DNA from: Desulfobacteraceae bacterium Eth-SRB2 | GTDB lineage: Bacteria; Desulfobacterota; Desulfobacteria; Desulfobacterales; UBA11574 | Length of the DNA: 64,000 nt | Assembly (NCBI GenBank): GCA_004193595.1 | Contig: RPGQ01000080.1 | Span: forward strand, 68,307 to 132,306 | Direction: 5' to 3' | In this document: one piece after another, positions 1 through 9,433 of the stretch | Position numbering within the stretch: the stretch's first letter is position 1 | Layout of the letters: the number at the start of each line of letters is the position of its first letter | Made by a program: the position numbers and the translations under genes | Notes under the pieces: model-generated | Database searches by the model: none | The model's input: the letters and a program-made list of their open reading frames with translations, nothing else | What the model was told of the DNA's origin: nothing

Positions 1-538
1 TTAACCGTATCAAATTTTTTCAAAATATAAAGAAGAAACACCTTTATTTGAAAAGGCTAAACCAGTTCGCTTGGCCCCGCCTGCCACTGCGAGGCACGAG
101 CGGTCACAATTGGAATATTGGGATATTGGGATGAAAGCGGAAATAACTCTATTTAAATTGTAAAAAACTTCTTCAAACCCATCATTTTTACCCAGCCTGC
201 CCCGTAGGTCCGGCAGATCGTACTGGGGTGAAACTTTTTTCTATTTCACCGGGGCCATTATTCCAATTGGGGCGGATAGCCCCTAAGTTCATTGCATTGT
301 ATAGAAATTTTCTTTATTGGACACAGATAAACACAGATTGTCAAGATTCTTAAATTAAGAAATAATAATATTATCTGAGCTTATCTGCGAAAATCTGCGT
401 CCTATTTAACTTGATTTTTAAGTTCAAATTTTGAAATTGTTTTTTTCTGAAAATTTATCTAAACTATATATAAGTAAAATTAAATCTTAAATCGAACAAA
501 GACGTTTCGAGACAGCGCACGAGAGGGAGAGGCATGCC
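1..538. other. Non-coding leader with repeat debris
   Basis: No convincing gene lies here. Positions 64-113 hold one copy of a dispersed GC-rich repeat (core GCCCCGCCTGCCAYTGC) whose second copy is near 37612. Positions 319-403 hold an imperfect inverted repeat with arms of the type ggacacagataaacacag / aaaatctgcgtcc. AT-rich sequence then precedes the kinase gene. The purine-rich stretch gagagggagagg just before 539 is the likely ribosome-binding site. Confidence 0.5.
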
Positions 539-2761
539 ATGATTGATGAAGAGACCAATAGGATGGCTTCTATTTTTGATGCCATGGACACAGGTGTGTA
601 TATTATAGATGATGATTACACGATAAAATTTATGAACAAAACCAGTATTGACGATTTTGGAGAAGGGTGTGGAAAGAAGTGTTATCAGGTGATTGCTCAT
701 CGTGACAAAGTATGCACATGGTGCAGAGCAAAAGAGAAATTTGAGGGAGAAACCCTCCGCTGGGACAACTATTTTCCCCACATCAACAAAGCGTTCGAGA
801 TCTTTGAATTACCCCTGCGAACCAATGATGGAACCCAATCGCATATGTGCATATACCGTGACATTACAGAGGCAAATGAGCAAACTAAAATGCTTCGCGC
901 CTCCATAGAAGACTACAGGAAATTATTTGAGCATGTGCGTGTCGGCGTTTACATGAGCAGCAAAGAAGGCAAATTTTTAGAGGTAAATCAAGCTCTTATA
1001 GATATGTTGGGGTATAAAAACAAAGAGGAATTTTTTAAAATAAATATTGCCGACGATCTTTATCTAAGCCCGGAAGATCGCCGAAAATACCAGGATATCA
1101 TTGAACGAGACGGCCACGTCATTGACTATGAAGTTGATTTGAAGCGCAAGGATGGAAAAGTAATATCGGTGTTGCGTACCGCGCATACACGCTATGATTC
1201 GGAGGGGAATATTGTAGGATATGAAGGGATATGTGTAGATCAAACTCAAAGAAAAGAAATGGAGCAAAAACTTAAGAAAGCATATGATTTTCAAAAAAAT
1301 CTTATTCAGACCTCAATAGACGGGATCGTTGCTAATGATCGTGCAGGAAATATCATTATTTATAATAAGGGCGCTGAAAACATTTTTGGCCATGTTCAGG
1401 AGGAGATTTTTGGGATTCACGTCACCCAGCTATACCCTGCGGGCAAAGCCAGGAAGATAAAGAAAATGATCTACAGAACCGAATACGGCGGCTCCGGCCG
1501 TTTGCTTAATTCTGAAGTGGAAGTTCTCACCAAGGACGGCCAGCAAGTACCCATCCTGCTCTCCGCAGCATTACTCTACGATGAGGGAGAGGAAGTAGCT
1601 ACTGTGGGCTACTTCAAAGATATGCGCGATATCAAACGGCTGCAACAAGAAGTCACAAAAGGCTTTTATGATCGCAACCTTATTCAGAGTTCAATCGATG
1701 CCATTATGGCCTCGGATAAGGATGGGACCGTAATTGTTTTCAATCATAGTGCCGAGAAATTGCTTGGCTATTCTGAGGATGAGGTGAGTATGAAAATGTC
1801 CTTCAATGATTTTTTTCCGACAGCAATAGCCAAATACAGGGAAGAATTATTTTCCAGTGACTACGGGGGAAAAAACAGGCTTTTCCTTTATGAGACATAT
1901 CTTGTTGACAAAACGGGCAACAAGATCCCGGTCCAGCTTTCAGCAACTGTTATGTTTGACCAGGGCGAAGAGGTCGGCACGGTGGCATTTTTTAGGGATT
2001 TGAGAGAGATCAGAAGAATGGAACAGCAATTTGCCGATCAGGCCAGACTGCTTCATGAGCACAAAATGATTTCTTTGGGCAGACTGTCCGCCAGCGTTGT
2101 CCATGAGCTCAATAATCCTCTTGCGGGCATCCTGAACTATATTCGTCTTATGCTCAAGATTATTAATAGAGGCGCTTTGAAACAAGAAAACATGGACAAA
2201 TTTCAGAGATACCTGACTCTTGTCGAGAGTGAGACCGGCCGCTGCTCCAAGATCGTTTCCAATCTACTTGCTTTCTCACGAAAATCCAAACTCGAATTCA
2301 GAAAGATGAATGTTAATGAACTCTTGGAAAAATGCATTCTGCTCAGCCAGCACAAATTAATGCTTCAGAATATCCAGATTACAACCGATCTTGATCGGGG
2401 AATTCCAGAGGTGTTTGGTGACTTTAATCAAACCCAGCAATGCGTTATCAATCTCATTTTTAATGCCATTGACGCCATGCCTGACGGCGGCACCCTTACC
2501 CTGGAAAGCTCCTTTAATTCAAAGAAGAGGATGGTGGAAATAAAAGTCGAAGATACCGGATGCGGTATTGCCGAAAAAGACATTCACCAAATTTTCGATC
2601 CATTTTATTCCACCAAAACAGAGGGGAAAGGGGTCGGTCTGGGACTTTCCATGGTTTACGGTATCATCGACGAGCATAAAGGAACGATCACCGTCAAAAG
2701 CAAGCCGGGGAAATACACCATTTTTACTATTAACCTCCCGGTAGATAAAATGGAAGATTAA
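539..2761 (+). CDS. Multi-PAS sensor histidine kinase
   Basis: Cytoplasmic sensor kinase of 740 residues with no predicted membrane segment. Four PAS-like domains occupy roughly residues 8-110, 125-245, 258-375 and 385-500. The HisKA domain has H-box HELNNP with phospho-acceptor His522, and the HATPase_c domain has N-box NLIFNAIDAMPDGG, G1 box DTGCGIAEKD and G2 box GKGVGLGLS. PAS3 and PAS4 are clearly related to each other (shared YGG and LSA motifs), which suggests internal duplication. PAS1 carries a Cys motif (CGKKCY then CTWC) seen again in three other kinases of this window, so a redox or metal signal is possible (inference). No response regulator is adjacent; the next gene is a convergent hdrB. 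Start chosen from the purine-rich SD. Confidence 0.9.
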   Translation: MIDEETNRMASIFDAMDTGVYIIDDDYTIKFMNKTSIDDFGEGCGKKCYQVIAHRDKVCTWCRAKEKFEGETLRWDNYFPHINKAFEIFELPLRTNDGTQSHMCIYRDITEANEQTKMLRASIEDYRKLFEHVRVGVYMSSKEGKFLEVNQALIDMLGYKNKEEFFKINIADDLYLSPEDRRKYQDIIERDGHVIDYEVDLKRKDGKVISVLRTAHTRYDSEGNIVGYEGICVDQTQRKEMEQKLKKAYDFQKNLIQTSIDGIVANDRAGNIIIYNKGAENIFGHVQEEIFGIHVTQLYPAGKARKIKKMIYRTEYGGSGRLLNSEVEVLTKDGQQVPILLSAALLYDEGEEVATVGYFKDMRDIKRLQQEVTKGFYDRNLIQSSIDAIMASDKDGTVIVFNHSAEKLLGYSEDEVSMKMSFNDFFPTAIAKYREELFSSDYGGKNRLFLYETYLVDKTGNKIPVQLSATVMFDQGEEVGTVAFFRDLREIRRMEQQFADQARLLHEHKMISLGRLSASVVHELNNPLAGILNYIRLMLKIINRGALKQENMDKFQRYLTLVESETGRCSKIVSNLLAFSRKSKLEFRKMNVNELLEKCILLSQHKLMLQNIQITTDLDRGIPEVFGDFNQTQQCVINLIFNAIDAMPDGGTLTLESSFNSKKRMVEIKVEDTGCGIAEKDIHQIFDPFYSTKTEGKGVGLGLSMVYGIIDEHKGTITVKSKPGKYTIFTINLPVDKMED

Positions 2762-2878
2762 GCGTCTGGAAAATGCTGAATAGACCGGCTTCTTATTTCC
2801 AGTCGAGTAATAGTTTAACTTCTCGGATATTTATAATAGTTTAATCGTGGGGTGATAAAAATTTCTCATCAAATAGAC

Positions 2879-3790
2879 TTAATTTTTAATCTCGTTTTTG
2901 TTCCGGTTTACAGATGTCAGGTTCAACATCCATTTGCCAAGGAAAGCTTTAAGAATGGAAAGATTAAGATCTAATCGCAAATCCTGTTCCGAGAGGCCAA
3001 GGGCCAGCCCCAGAAACTGAGGAAGGTAAAGGATGGGCATGCCCAGCTCCTCCTTGCACATTCCCGATATTTTTTTCTGATACGCCTCAAGGTTCATCTG
3101 GCACATGGGACATACCGTGACGATGGCATCTGCTCCCCGAGCCGCCTTTAATATGGCGGCTACGAGCTCCAGAGCTACTTCAGGCTTGGTGGTCATGTGA
3201 GCTGCTCCGCAGCATCTGCCCCCCATATTCCAATGATGGATCTTTGCCCCCGTGGCTTTAATAATCAATTCCATAGAGCGGGGTTCCTCAGGATCGTCAA
3301 AAACAGAGTACGGACGAAGGCACTGGCATCCATAATAGGGAGCGATACTAAGATTTATAAATGGCTTTTTCACGCGGGCAAAGATCTTTTCAGGACCCAC
3401 GTCATTTGCTACTACGTCAAGGAAATGCCGAACCCGCACCTGACCATTCAAGTGGAGCTTTTCCTCAGCTAATATGATGTTGATTTTATCAAGAAGCTCC
3501 GGGTCCTTTCGTATCTTTTCCTCAACCTTTTTTAGGTTCAGATAGCACGCGCTGCACGGAACAAGAATTTCCTCGACTCCCCCCATTTTCTCGGCCTTTG
3601 CAAGAACACATGCCGGTAATGCCAGAGAAAGAAGATGGCTTGTAGCCTCGGCAGCACTGGCGCCGCAGCAGGTCCAGTCTTCAATTTCCATCAGTTCTGC
3701 TCCCAGTTCCTGCATAAAGGCCCTGGTGGAGGAGTTGTATTCTAGAGCCGTTCCCTCAAGAGAACATCCTGGATAATATAGGTATTTCAT
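2879..3790 (-). CDS. hdrB: HdrB-like CCG-domain subunit
   Basis: Heterodisulfide reductase subunit B homologue, about 303 residues. In characterised HdrB two CCG (cysteine-rich) domains bind the non-cubane [4Fe-4S] clusters that reduce disulfides. Domain 1 has PGCS, DWTCCGAS and PCSACY; domain 2 has YGCQCLRP, GRCCGAAH and VCPMCQMN. All expected Cys are present. ATG at 3790 is preferred because GAAGAGAG lies just upstream; an in-frame TTG five codons earlier is less likely. It is last in the minus-strand order hdrA-receiver, hdrC, hdrB, separated from hdrC by about 220 bp holding a palindromic repeat. The physiological acceptor is unknown; as this is not a methanogen it need not be CoM-S-S-CoB. 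Confidence 0.9.
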   Translation of the reverse strand: MKYLYYPGCSLEGTALEYNSSTRAFMQELGAELMEIEDWTCCGASAAEATSHLLSLALPACVLAKAEKMGGVEEILVPCSACYLNLKKVEEKIRKDPELLDKINIILAEEKLHLNGQVRVRHFLDVVANDVGPEKIFARVKKPFINLSIAPYYGCQCLRPYSVFDDPEEPRSMELIIKATGAKIHHWNMGGRCCGAAHMTTKPEVALELVAAILKAARGADAIVTVCPMCQMNLEAYQKKISGMCKEELGMPILYLPQFLGLALGLSEQDLRLDLNLSILKAFLGKWMLNLTSVNRNKNEIKN

Positions 3791-3833
3791 ATATACTCTC
3801 TTCAATCTTAAACTGAATAAAACAGAAAAGTTT

Positions 3834-3938
3834 AAAGTGATCTAAAGTTTGAATTGACCTAAAGTTAAGGAGTCGCTACGCTCCGGCTTTTGTACAAAAT
3901 GGCATTATTCCTTACCTTTAGGCACTTTAGATCACTTT
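3834..3938. repeat. Palindromic repeat with 15-bp perfect arms
   Basis: AAAGTGATCTAAAGT at 3834-3848 is the exact reverse complement of 3924-3938. A second, imperfect inner inverted repeat (CCTAAAGTTAAGGA against TCCTTACCTTTAGG) nests inside. The unit sits between hdrC and hdrB, so it may fold in the transcript or be a small mobile REP/MITE-like insertion. A related fragment, tttagatcacttca, occurs after aroE near 42420. Confidence 0.75.
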
Positions 3939-4008
3939 AGTCACTTCACACTTATTAAATAAAATTTTTGTGGCAAAAAGCATAAATTACAATTAAAGAA
4001 CTGATTTT

Positions 4009-4599
4009 CTATTTTTCTTCCTTCTTTTCTAACTCTTCCACCTTACGAAAGATCGCTTTTAACGCACCGTTTCCTTTTGAAGGAATCTCAAAAGAAATCT
4101 TTCCTTTGCCCATGAGTTTCATTCCCAAGGGGGCAAACTGAAGGGGCAGAAATGGGCTTTTCATGGAAATAAAATAAAGTGTCATCAACTCCATCTCCCG
4201 GACCCGGCCATGACGGCATACGCTCTCCATAAAACTTTTGTAAAAACGGATGCTCTTCTTATAGGGCGCCAGATTCTCCTTTGCAGCGATCTGCTTGAGT
4301 GCACTCATTGCCTCGGTAAGCGGAAGACCCCGTGGGCATCGTAGGGTACAATAATAACAGACAGAACATAAAGAGAAGGTTTTGGAATGGAAAATTGTCT
4401 CTTTTTCTCCCCTAAGGACATTGTACCACAACTGACGGGGTGTGAGATCCATGGCAAAGGCATTGGGACAAGAACCCGTACAAGTGCCGCACTGGATGCA
4501 GGTGCTTACCATATCCCGGATGGATGCTAGTGAATCAATGACCGGAGCAGGTGCAGTTTCAGGTTCTTGTTCGCTTTCTAATTTTCCCAAACGGTTCAT
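4009..4599 (-). CDS. hdrC: HdrC-like Fe-S subunit
   Basis: Heterodisulfide reductase subunit C homologue, 196 residues, cytosolic. Two [4Fe-4S] ferredoxin motifs are visible: CIQCGTCTGSCP near residue 37 and CSVCYYCTLRCP near residue 77. They would carry electrons from HdrA to HdrB. The C-terminal hundred residues are helical and basic, typical for the family. GGTGG lies shortly upstream of the ATG. It follows hdrA-receiver by 139 bp and precedes hdrB, completing an HdrABC set. Confidence 0.9.
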   Translation of the reverse strand: MNRLGKLESEQEPETAPAPVIDSLASIRDMVSTCIQCGTCTGSCPNAFAMDLTPRQLWYNVLRGEKETIFHSKTFSLCSVCYYCTLRCPRGLPLTEAMSALKQIAAKENLAPYKKSIRFYKSFMESVCRHGRVREMELMTLYFISMKSPFLPLQFAPLGMKLMGKGKISFEIPSKGNGALKAIFRKVEELEKKEEK

Positions 4600-4738
4600 G
4601 TGCCCACCATTTTTAATTGAAGATTGAAGATTGAAAGTTTTTTATTGAGTATTGTCCATCGAGTATTTCAATTTTAACCCTGTAATTTATTAATAAATTA
4701 AGAAAGACGCAGTAGTTATTTTTATTAAGATTAGCCGT

Positions 4739-7700
4739 TTATTCAAGTGCAAAGTCAATGACATCGAGCATTTGCCGGTCTGAAAACCCAACAAGCACTG
4801 CCGCGCTGTTAGGACAAACCGCAGCGCATGATCCGCACCCCTGACACATAGCGGCATTGACCAGCACCTTTTCCAGGTCGAGATCTAAGATGCGGGCACC
4901 ATAAGGGCAGGCGTCAATACACTGTTCACATAAACTGCAAAGGCTGTGACGGATCTCCGCCACTACTCTCCCCGCCGGCATTTGTTCATAGGAAAGAATT
5001 CTTAACGCCCGCTGGGACGCAGCTTCGGCAGTGGCTATCGACTCTGTAATATTCCGGGGCGAATGAGTCAGGCCACAGGAAAAAACCCCATCCTTGAGTG
5101 AATCGACCGGTCTCCACTTATATTCAGCTTCCTCAAAAAAACCGTCCTGATCCATGGTTATTCCAAAGGCTTCTGTCAGGTCTTTAGAAAGTGCGGGCAC
5201 AATGCCGGTGGCAAGGACAACAAGATCGGCATCTATCAGGATCTTTTGCCCAATAATCGGTTCAAGGGCAATTACCTGAACAGATCCGTCTGTGACCGTC
5301 ACCCGGGGTTTTTCAGCCACATCATACGGGATAAAGATCACACCTGCCTTGCGGGCTTGAGTGTAATAGGTCTCAGTAAAGCCATGGGTCATTATATCCC
5401 TATAAAGAATGTAGACAGCTATTTCGGGGTTTTGCTCCTTTAAATAAAGTGCGTGTTTTAATGCTCCGGCACAGCATATGCGACTGCAATAATTCCTCGG
5501 TTCTTCCCTGGAATCGACACATTGGATCATGACCACAGATCCCAGTATATTCGGTTTGAGGGTTTTATCCCCCAGTTTTTGCTCCAGTTCCTTTTGTGTG
5601 ACAATCGCCTTGTCAGTACCGTAACCGTATGATGTGGTAACCGCCTCCGTACCTCCTGTGGCAAGGATTGTCACGCCATGTTCCACAGTTAATGCGTCTT
5701 TTTCTTTGTGCTCTATGGTCGTATAAAAGCGCCCTACCTGACCATAGGACCCGACCACGCTGCTGCAGGTGTGCACCTGGATGAGCGGGTGTCTTTCCAC
5801 CTTGAGAATTGTTTCTTTGAGAAGCGTCTTTGTTGAGTTTCCCTCGATGGTTCGTTGCAACCAGTTAAGATTACCCCCCAACACCTCTTCTTGTTCTATC
5901 AGATCTACTTGAAAGCCGTGATCTGCTATACCAAGGGCGGATGTCATTCCAGCGATTCCTCCGCCCACTATCAGGGCCTTCTGGATAATCTGCACGCTGA
6001 TCACAGGAGCCGGATTAACCCATTTGAGTCTTCCAAGTCCCATACCCAATGTAGCCAACAGCTCCTTGTTGATATCTGATATTTCATCAGTTGAAGGAGT
6101 TTCGGCTTTAAATCTCGATCCTTGAGCTAAGTGCACTATATCAACCACATCTATAAGAGCAGGATTCAAACCCGCCCGCCGCCCCAGTTCCTTAATTTTT
6201 CGTGCGTAAATATAGGGAAGACAAGCACCAATCAATATCCGGTTTGGTTTATGTTTTTCCACCAGTTCGACAAGATTCTCCCAGCCTGCGACAGTACAGG
6301 TTTGTTCAAGAAAAACGACCAGGTCCACCGCCGGATCCGTCTCAAGGCGCCGAGCAAGTTGTTTGGTGTCTAAAAGTTTGGGAAGCAAATCACCGCAGGT
6401 GCAGACAGCTACCATAATCTTGGGAGGGGCCTGTGAAATCTCGAGCAAAGGCTCATCGGGTATATGATCAGAATTAAGACCGCCCCCGGCGGTATGAATA
6501 ACGCGGGATGCAGATAAGGCAGCAGCTGAAGCCTGGATCACAGATTCATTGATGTCTTTAAGGCCGGAGAAAGAACCTCCCAATAGGATCCCTTCTTGAT
6601 CTGTTAGCGTTAATGAAAAGGGTTGGGCCTGAGGGAATCCCCACTGATTGAGAGGTATTCCCACCATTTCAGAAAGAGCTGTCGTGCCTGAAGCCGGCTT
6701 TTGGCCGATGGAAAGTACTACCATGTCGAAGACCTCTTCTCGACAGGCCCCGGAATAATCAATGTGACTGATAATAAGATCATCGCTGGTTTCATCCAGA
6801 ACAACGGTATGGATACGCCCTCTTTCAAAACGAACCCCGCGTTCCTTTTCCGCCCGATCTCGATAGCGCTGAAAGGGCTTTCCAAAAGTACGCATATCCA
6901 TATAAAAGATAACCGTTTCCAGATCTGTCTCAGCCTTTTCCTTGGCCAAAAGGGCTTCCTTTATAGCGTACATACAGCAGACAGAGGAGCAGAAATCGGC
7001 GTCGATCTGAATGTCTCTTGATCCCACACACTGAAGCCATGCCACCCTTTGGACCGGTTTGCCGTCTGAAAGGCGTATCAAACGACCTTGGGTGGGTCCG
7101 GTACCACTTAGAATCCTTTCGAACTCAAGACTTGTTACCACATTCGGATAAACACCATATCCGAAAGTATTCTGGCTGCCGGCAGGATCAAAATAGGCTG
7201 TACCACCACAAAAGACTATGGCACCGACTTCCATCGGGGGTTCTTTGGCTGCTTCAAGATCCTGGTATATTCGAATGACCATGGGAATAAGAGTGTCGGG
7301 ATCAAAGGGTTTAAGGAAATAGTCTAGAGCCCCTATCTTCATGGCCTCTACAGCAGTCTCCACTGTGGCGTAAGCAGTCATCATCACCACACAAAGGTCA
7401 GGAAAATCCTCTTTGGCCTTTTGAAGAAGTTCCACACCGTTCATCCCCGGCATTTTGATATCTGTAAGCATGAGTTGATACGCTTGTTTTGACAGAAGGT
7501 CCAGAGCTTCCGGACCGGATGCCACGGTGTCGACGGTAAAGCCATCGTCCTGGAGCCACTCCTTAAGGGAATCACGAACGATAAATTCGTCGTCCACCAC
7601 CAGGATACGAAAATCTTTGTAGACTTCTTCTATAATCTTTATGGCCCCTGTAGGACATATTACTTCACATTCGCCGCACTTGGTACAGGCCATGGTATCA

Positions 7701-8179
7701 ATGATATACGAGTTCGGGATAGCATGGGGAACCGGAAGGTAGATCGCCTTTTGCACGGATAGGTCGGCGTTAAAGGAATCCGGAATTTCAACCGGGCAGA
7801 CTTTCACACACTCGCCGCATCCGATGCACCGTGTCGAATCAACAAGGTTGTTTTTCTGCCGAAGGATAATCTGGAAATGGCCCGGTTCGCCTTTTACCGA
7901 AGCAAGTTCTGTGGAAAGACGAATTTCGATATTTTCGTGGAAAAGACCTTTACGTAAGCAATACTGGGATGATAAATCTCGATCCACGAGAGGAAGCATT
8001 TTGCACATGCCGCAGTGATCGGTGGGAAATTGATAATCGAGCTGGCTCAAAATCCCTCCTATGTTTGGTAACCGGTCGATGAGGGTAACACCATAACCGA
8101 ATTCCGCCAGATCCAGGGCAGCCCGGATACCACTGATTCCGGCTCCCACCACTAGTGCTTTACCGATTTTTTTCTTCAT
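4739..8179 (-). CDS. hdrA: HdrA with embedded response-regulator receiver domain
   Basis: Giant HdrA-type flavin/Fe-S protein, 1146 residues. Order: FAD-binding GAGISG motif near residue 13; ferredoxin motifs CIGCGECVKVCP (about 120) and CTKCGECEVICP (about 168); a complete CheY-like receiver (about 191-310); the rest of the first HdrA unit; a second HdrA unit starting with GGGIAGMTSALG; and a terminal dicluster ferredoxin (CSLCEQCIDACP, CQGCGSCAAVCP). The receiver keeps the acidic pair Asp196-Asp197, phospho-acceptor Asp240 in TDIKMPGM, the MMTAY Thr and Lys290 in LKPF, so it looks functional. It sits in the linker between the Fe-S domain and the return to the FAD fold. The conserved HdrA Cys loop is altered here (DHCGMCKML). 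The start has an AAGGATAG SD, 18 bp after the frhB-like gene. Phosphorylation gating electron flow is my inference. Confidence 0.93.
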   Translation of the reverse strand: MKKKIGKALVVGAGISGIRAALDLAEFGYGVTLIDRLPNIGGILSQLDYQFPTDHCGMCKMLPLVDRDLSSQYCLRKGLFHENIEIRLSTELASVKGEPGHFQIILRQKNNLVDSTRCIGCGECVKVCPVEIPDSFNADLSVQKAIYLPVPHAIPNSYIIDTMACTKCGECEVICPTGAIKIIEEVYKDFRILVVDDEFIVRDSLKEWLQDDGFTVDTVASGPEALDLLSKQAYQLMLTDIKMPGMNGVELLQKAKEDFPDLCVVMMTAYATVETAVEAMKIGALDYFLKPFDPDTLIPMVIRIYQDLEAAKEPPMEVGAIVFCGGTAYFDPAGSQNTFGYGVYPNVVTSLEFERILSGTGPTQGRLIRLSDGKPVQRVAWLQCVGSRDIQIDADFCSSVCCMYAIKEALLAKEKAETDLETVIFYMDMRTFGKPFQRYRDRAEKERGVRFERGRIHTVVLDETSDDLIISHIDYSGACREEVFDMVVLSIGQKPASGTTALSEMVGIPLNQWGFPQAQPFSLTLTDQEGILLGGSFSGLKDINESVIQASAAALSASRVIHTAGGGLNSDHIPDEPLLEISQAPPKIMVAVCTCGDLLPKLLDTKQLARRLETDPAVDLVVFLEQTCTVAGWENLVELVEKHKPNRILIGACLPYIYARKIKELGRRAGLNPALIDVVDIVHLAQGSRFKAETPSTDEISDINKELLATLGMGLGRLKWVNPAPVISVQIIQKALIVGGGIAGMTSALGIADHGFQVDLIEQEEVLGGNLNWLQRTIEGNSTKTLLKETILKVERHPLIQVHTCSSVVGSYGQVGRFYTTIEHKEKDALTVEHGVTILATGGTEAVTTSYGYGTDKAIVTQKELEQKLGDKTLKPNILGSVVMIQCVDSREEPRNYCSRICCAGALKHALYLKEQNPEIAVYILYRDIMTHGFTETYYTQARKAGVIFIPYDVAEKPRVTVTDGSVQVIALEPIIGQKILIDADLVVLATGIVPALSKDLTEAFGITMDQDGFFEEAEYKWRPVDSLKDGVFSCGLTHSPRNITESIATAEAASQRALRILSYEQMPAGRVVAEIRHSLCSLCEQCIDACPYGARILDLDLEKVLVNAAMCQGCGSCAAVCPNSAAVLVGFSDRQMLDVIDFALE

Positions 8180-8197
8180 ATAAAAACTATCCTTATA

Positions 8198-9346
8198 CTA
8201 CTTTCCGATTCCGACAACATCGCTGAGTTCATCTTCCCGAAACACCGACAAGGGAGGTTCATCCTTAATACTTTTCCCTGGTTCGTACTCAAACGCTTTC
8301 TGTGTGCGGAATGAAACGGTTCGAAACAGTTCCATCACAGGAATACTGTTAGGACAGGCATTGGAACACTGACCGCATCCGACACAGGCAGTACTCATGT
8401 GAGCAAGCCGGGTAATATGGTAGAAAACCGTATCGGTGGGCATCTTGATGACACCTTTACGATTGGCCCATCGCAGGTACTGGATCGGCTCATGGTTAAA
8501 AACATCCGTTACAAAGACACATTCCTTACAATAACAAACCGGACAGGCCACCCTGCAGTTGTAACAGTTTATGCAGTTGGCAAGATAGATATTCAATTTT
8601 TCCACGCTGTTGGTGACTTCAGTAGTTTCTGCAAACATTTTATCTCGATAGGCCGTTCTTTTAGCTATCAGTGATTTAACTGCCTCAGCACGTTCCGGTG
8701 GTTCCTGTGTATCAGAAAGATCAAGGTTTCTATATAGATCCTCTCCTTTTGGAGTCCGGGCTTGAACCAGCAAGTTTTTGTTTGTATCAACCCCGAAAAG
8801 TCCGATTAAAATGTCCGCACCATTGGGGACCGGGTGTTCGCATGCTTTGCAGGCCGGGTTCAGGTCAAACCCGTGATCTGCCATTTTTTCTCCGGATAAG
8901 ACATTCCGGTAAAATCTTGAAGTGAAATCTGTTTCTTGTTCTTCGATAATCTGAGTATAGTCGACATTCTTGTATGCTCCCAGGCAGTCGATTCCTACCA
9001 GAACCACTTCTTCAGTCCGGCCTTGCTTGAGTTTCACCAATTCGATAAATGCTCGTATCTCGCAGGGGCGCAATACAACCGCCACTCTTCCTCTTCCTCC
9101 CATGGGTTTACGAGTGAGCCGGGAAACGATTTTGGCTGCATTCATGGGAAAAACCGGCGCCAGAGGGTCGGCGCCATTTAGTTGTTCAGGATCCGTCACA
9201 AGAGTTGGCATCACAACATTCTTCATGGGGAGGTGTTGTGGAACCAGAATTGCGCTGATATCATCCAACTGGAGGATGGATCGGAAAAATTCTCGTAGCG
9301 TCGCCAAAAGGTCTCCGTCTTTTACATTGATTTTCGCCGTTTTCAC
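8198..9346 (-). CDS. FrhB/FdhB-like iron-sulfur flavoprotein
   Basis: Protein of 382 residues resembling the beta subunit of F420-reducing hydrogenase/dehydrogenase and formate dehydrogenase beta chains. The N-terminal half has the FrhB-type core (LRPCEIRAFIEL, VGIDCLGAY, CKACEHPVPNGAD). The C-terminal half has two Fe-S motifs, CINCYNCRVACPVCYCKEC and CVGCGQCSNACP. Lying between mvhD and hdrA, it is the likely electron-entry subunit of this Hdr complex. The donor cannot be read from sequence: a deazaflavin, NAD(P)H or a formate dehydrogenase are all possible. Start is GTG at 9346 with GGAGAG about 11 nt upstream. Co-transcribed with its neighbours (18- and 87-bp gaps). Confidence 0.8.
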   Translation of the reverse strand: MKTAKINVKDGDLLATLREFFRSILQLDDISAILVPQHLPMKNVVMPTLVTDPEQLNGADPLAPVFPMNAAKIVSRLTRKPMGGRGRVAVVLRPCEIRAFIELVKLKQGRTEEVVLVGIDCLGAYKNVDYTQIIEEQETDFTSRFYRNVLSGEKMADHGFDLNPACKACEHPVPNGADILIGLFGVDTNKNLLVQARTPKGEDLYRNLDLSDTQEPPERAEAVKSLIAKRTAYRDKMFAETTEVTNSVEKLNIYLANCINCYNCRVACPVCYCKECVFVTDVFNHEPIQYLRWANRKGVIKMPTDTVFYHITRLAHMSTACVGCGQCSNACPNSIPVMELFRTVSFRTQKAFEYEPGKSIKDEPPLSVFREDELSDVVGIGK

Positions 9347-9433
9347 TGTCGGTACTCTCCAAAATGGCTAATGGTTACTGGATACGGGTGACTGGATATT
9401 GAACATCCGAAGACCAGAACCTGATATTTAAAA

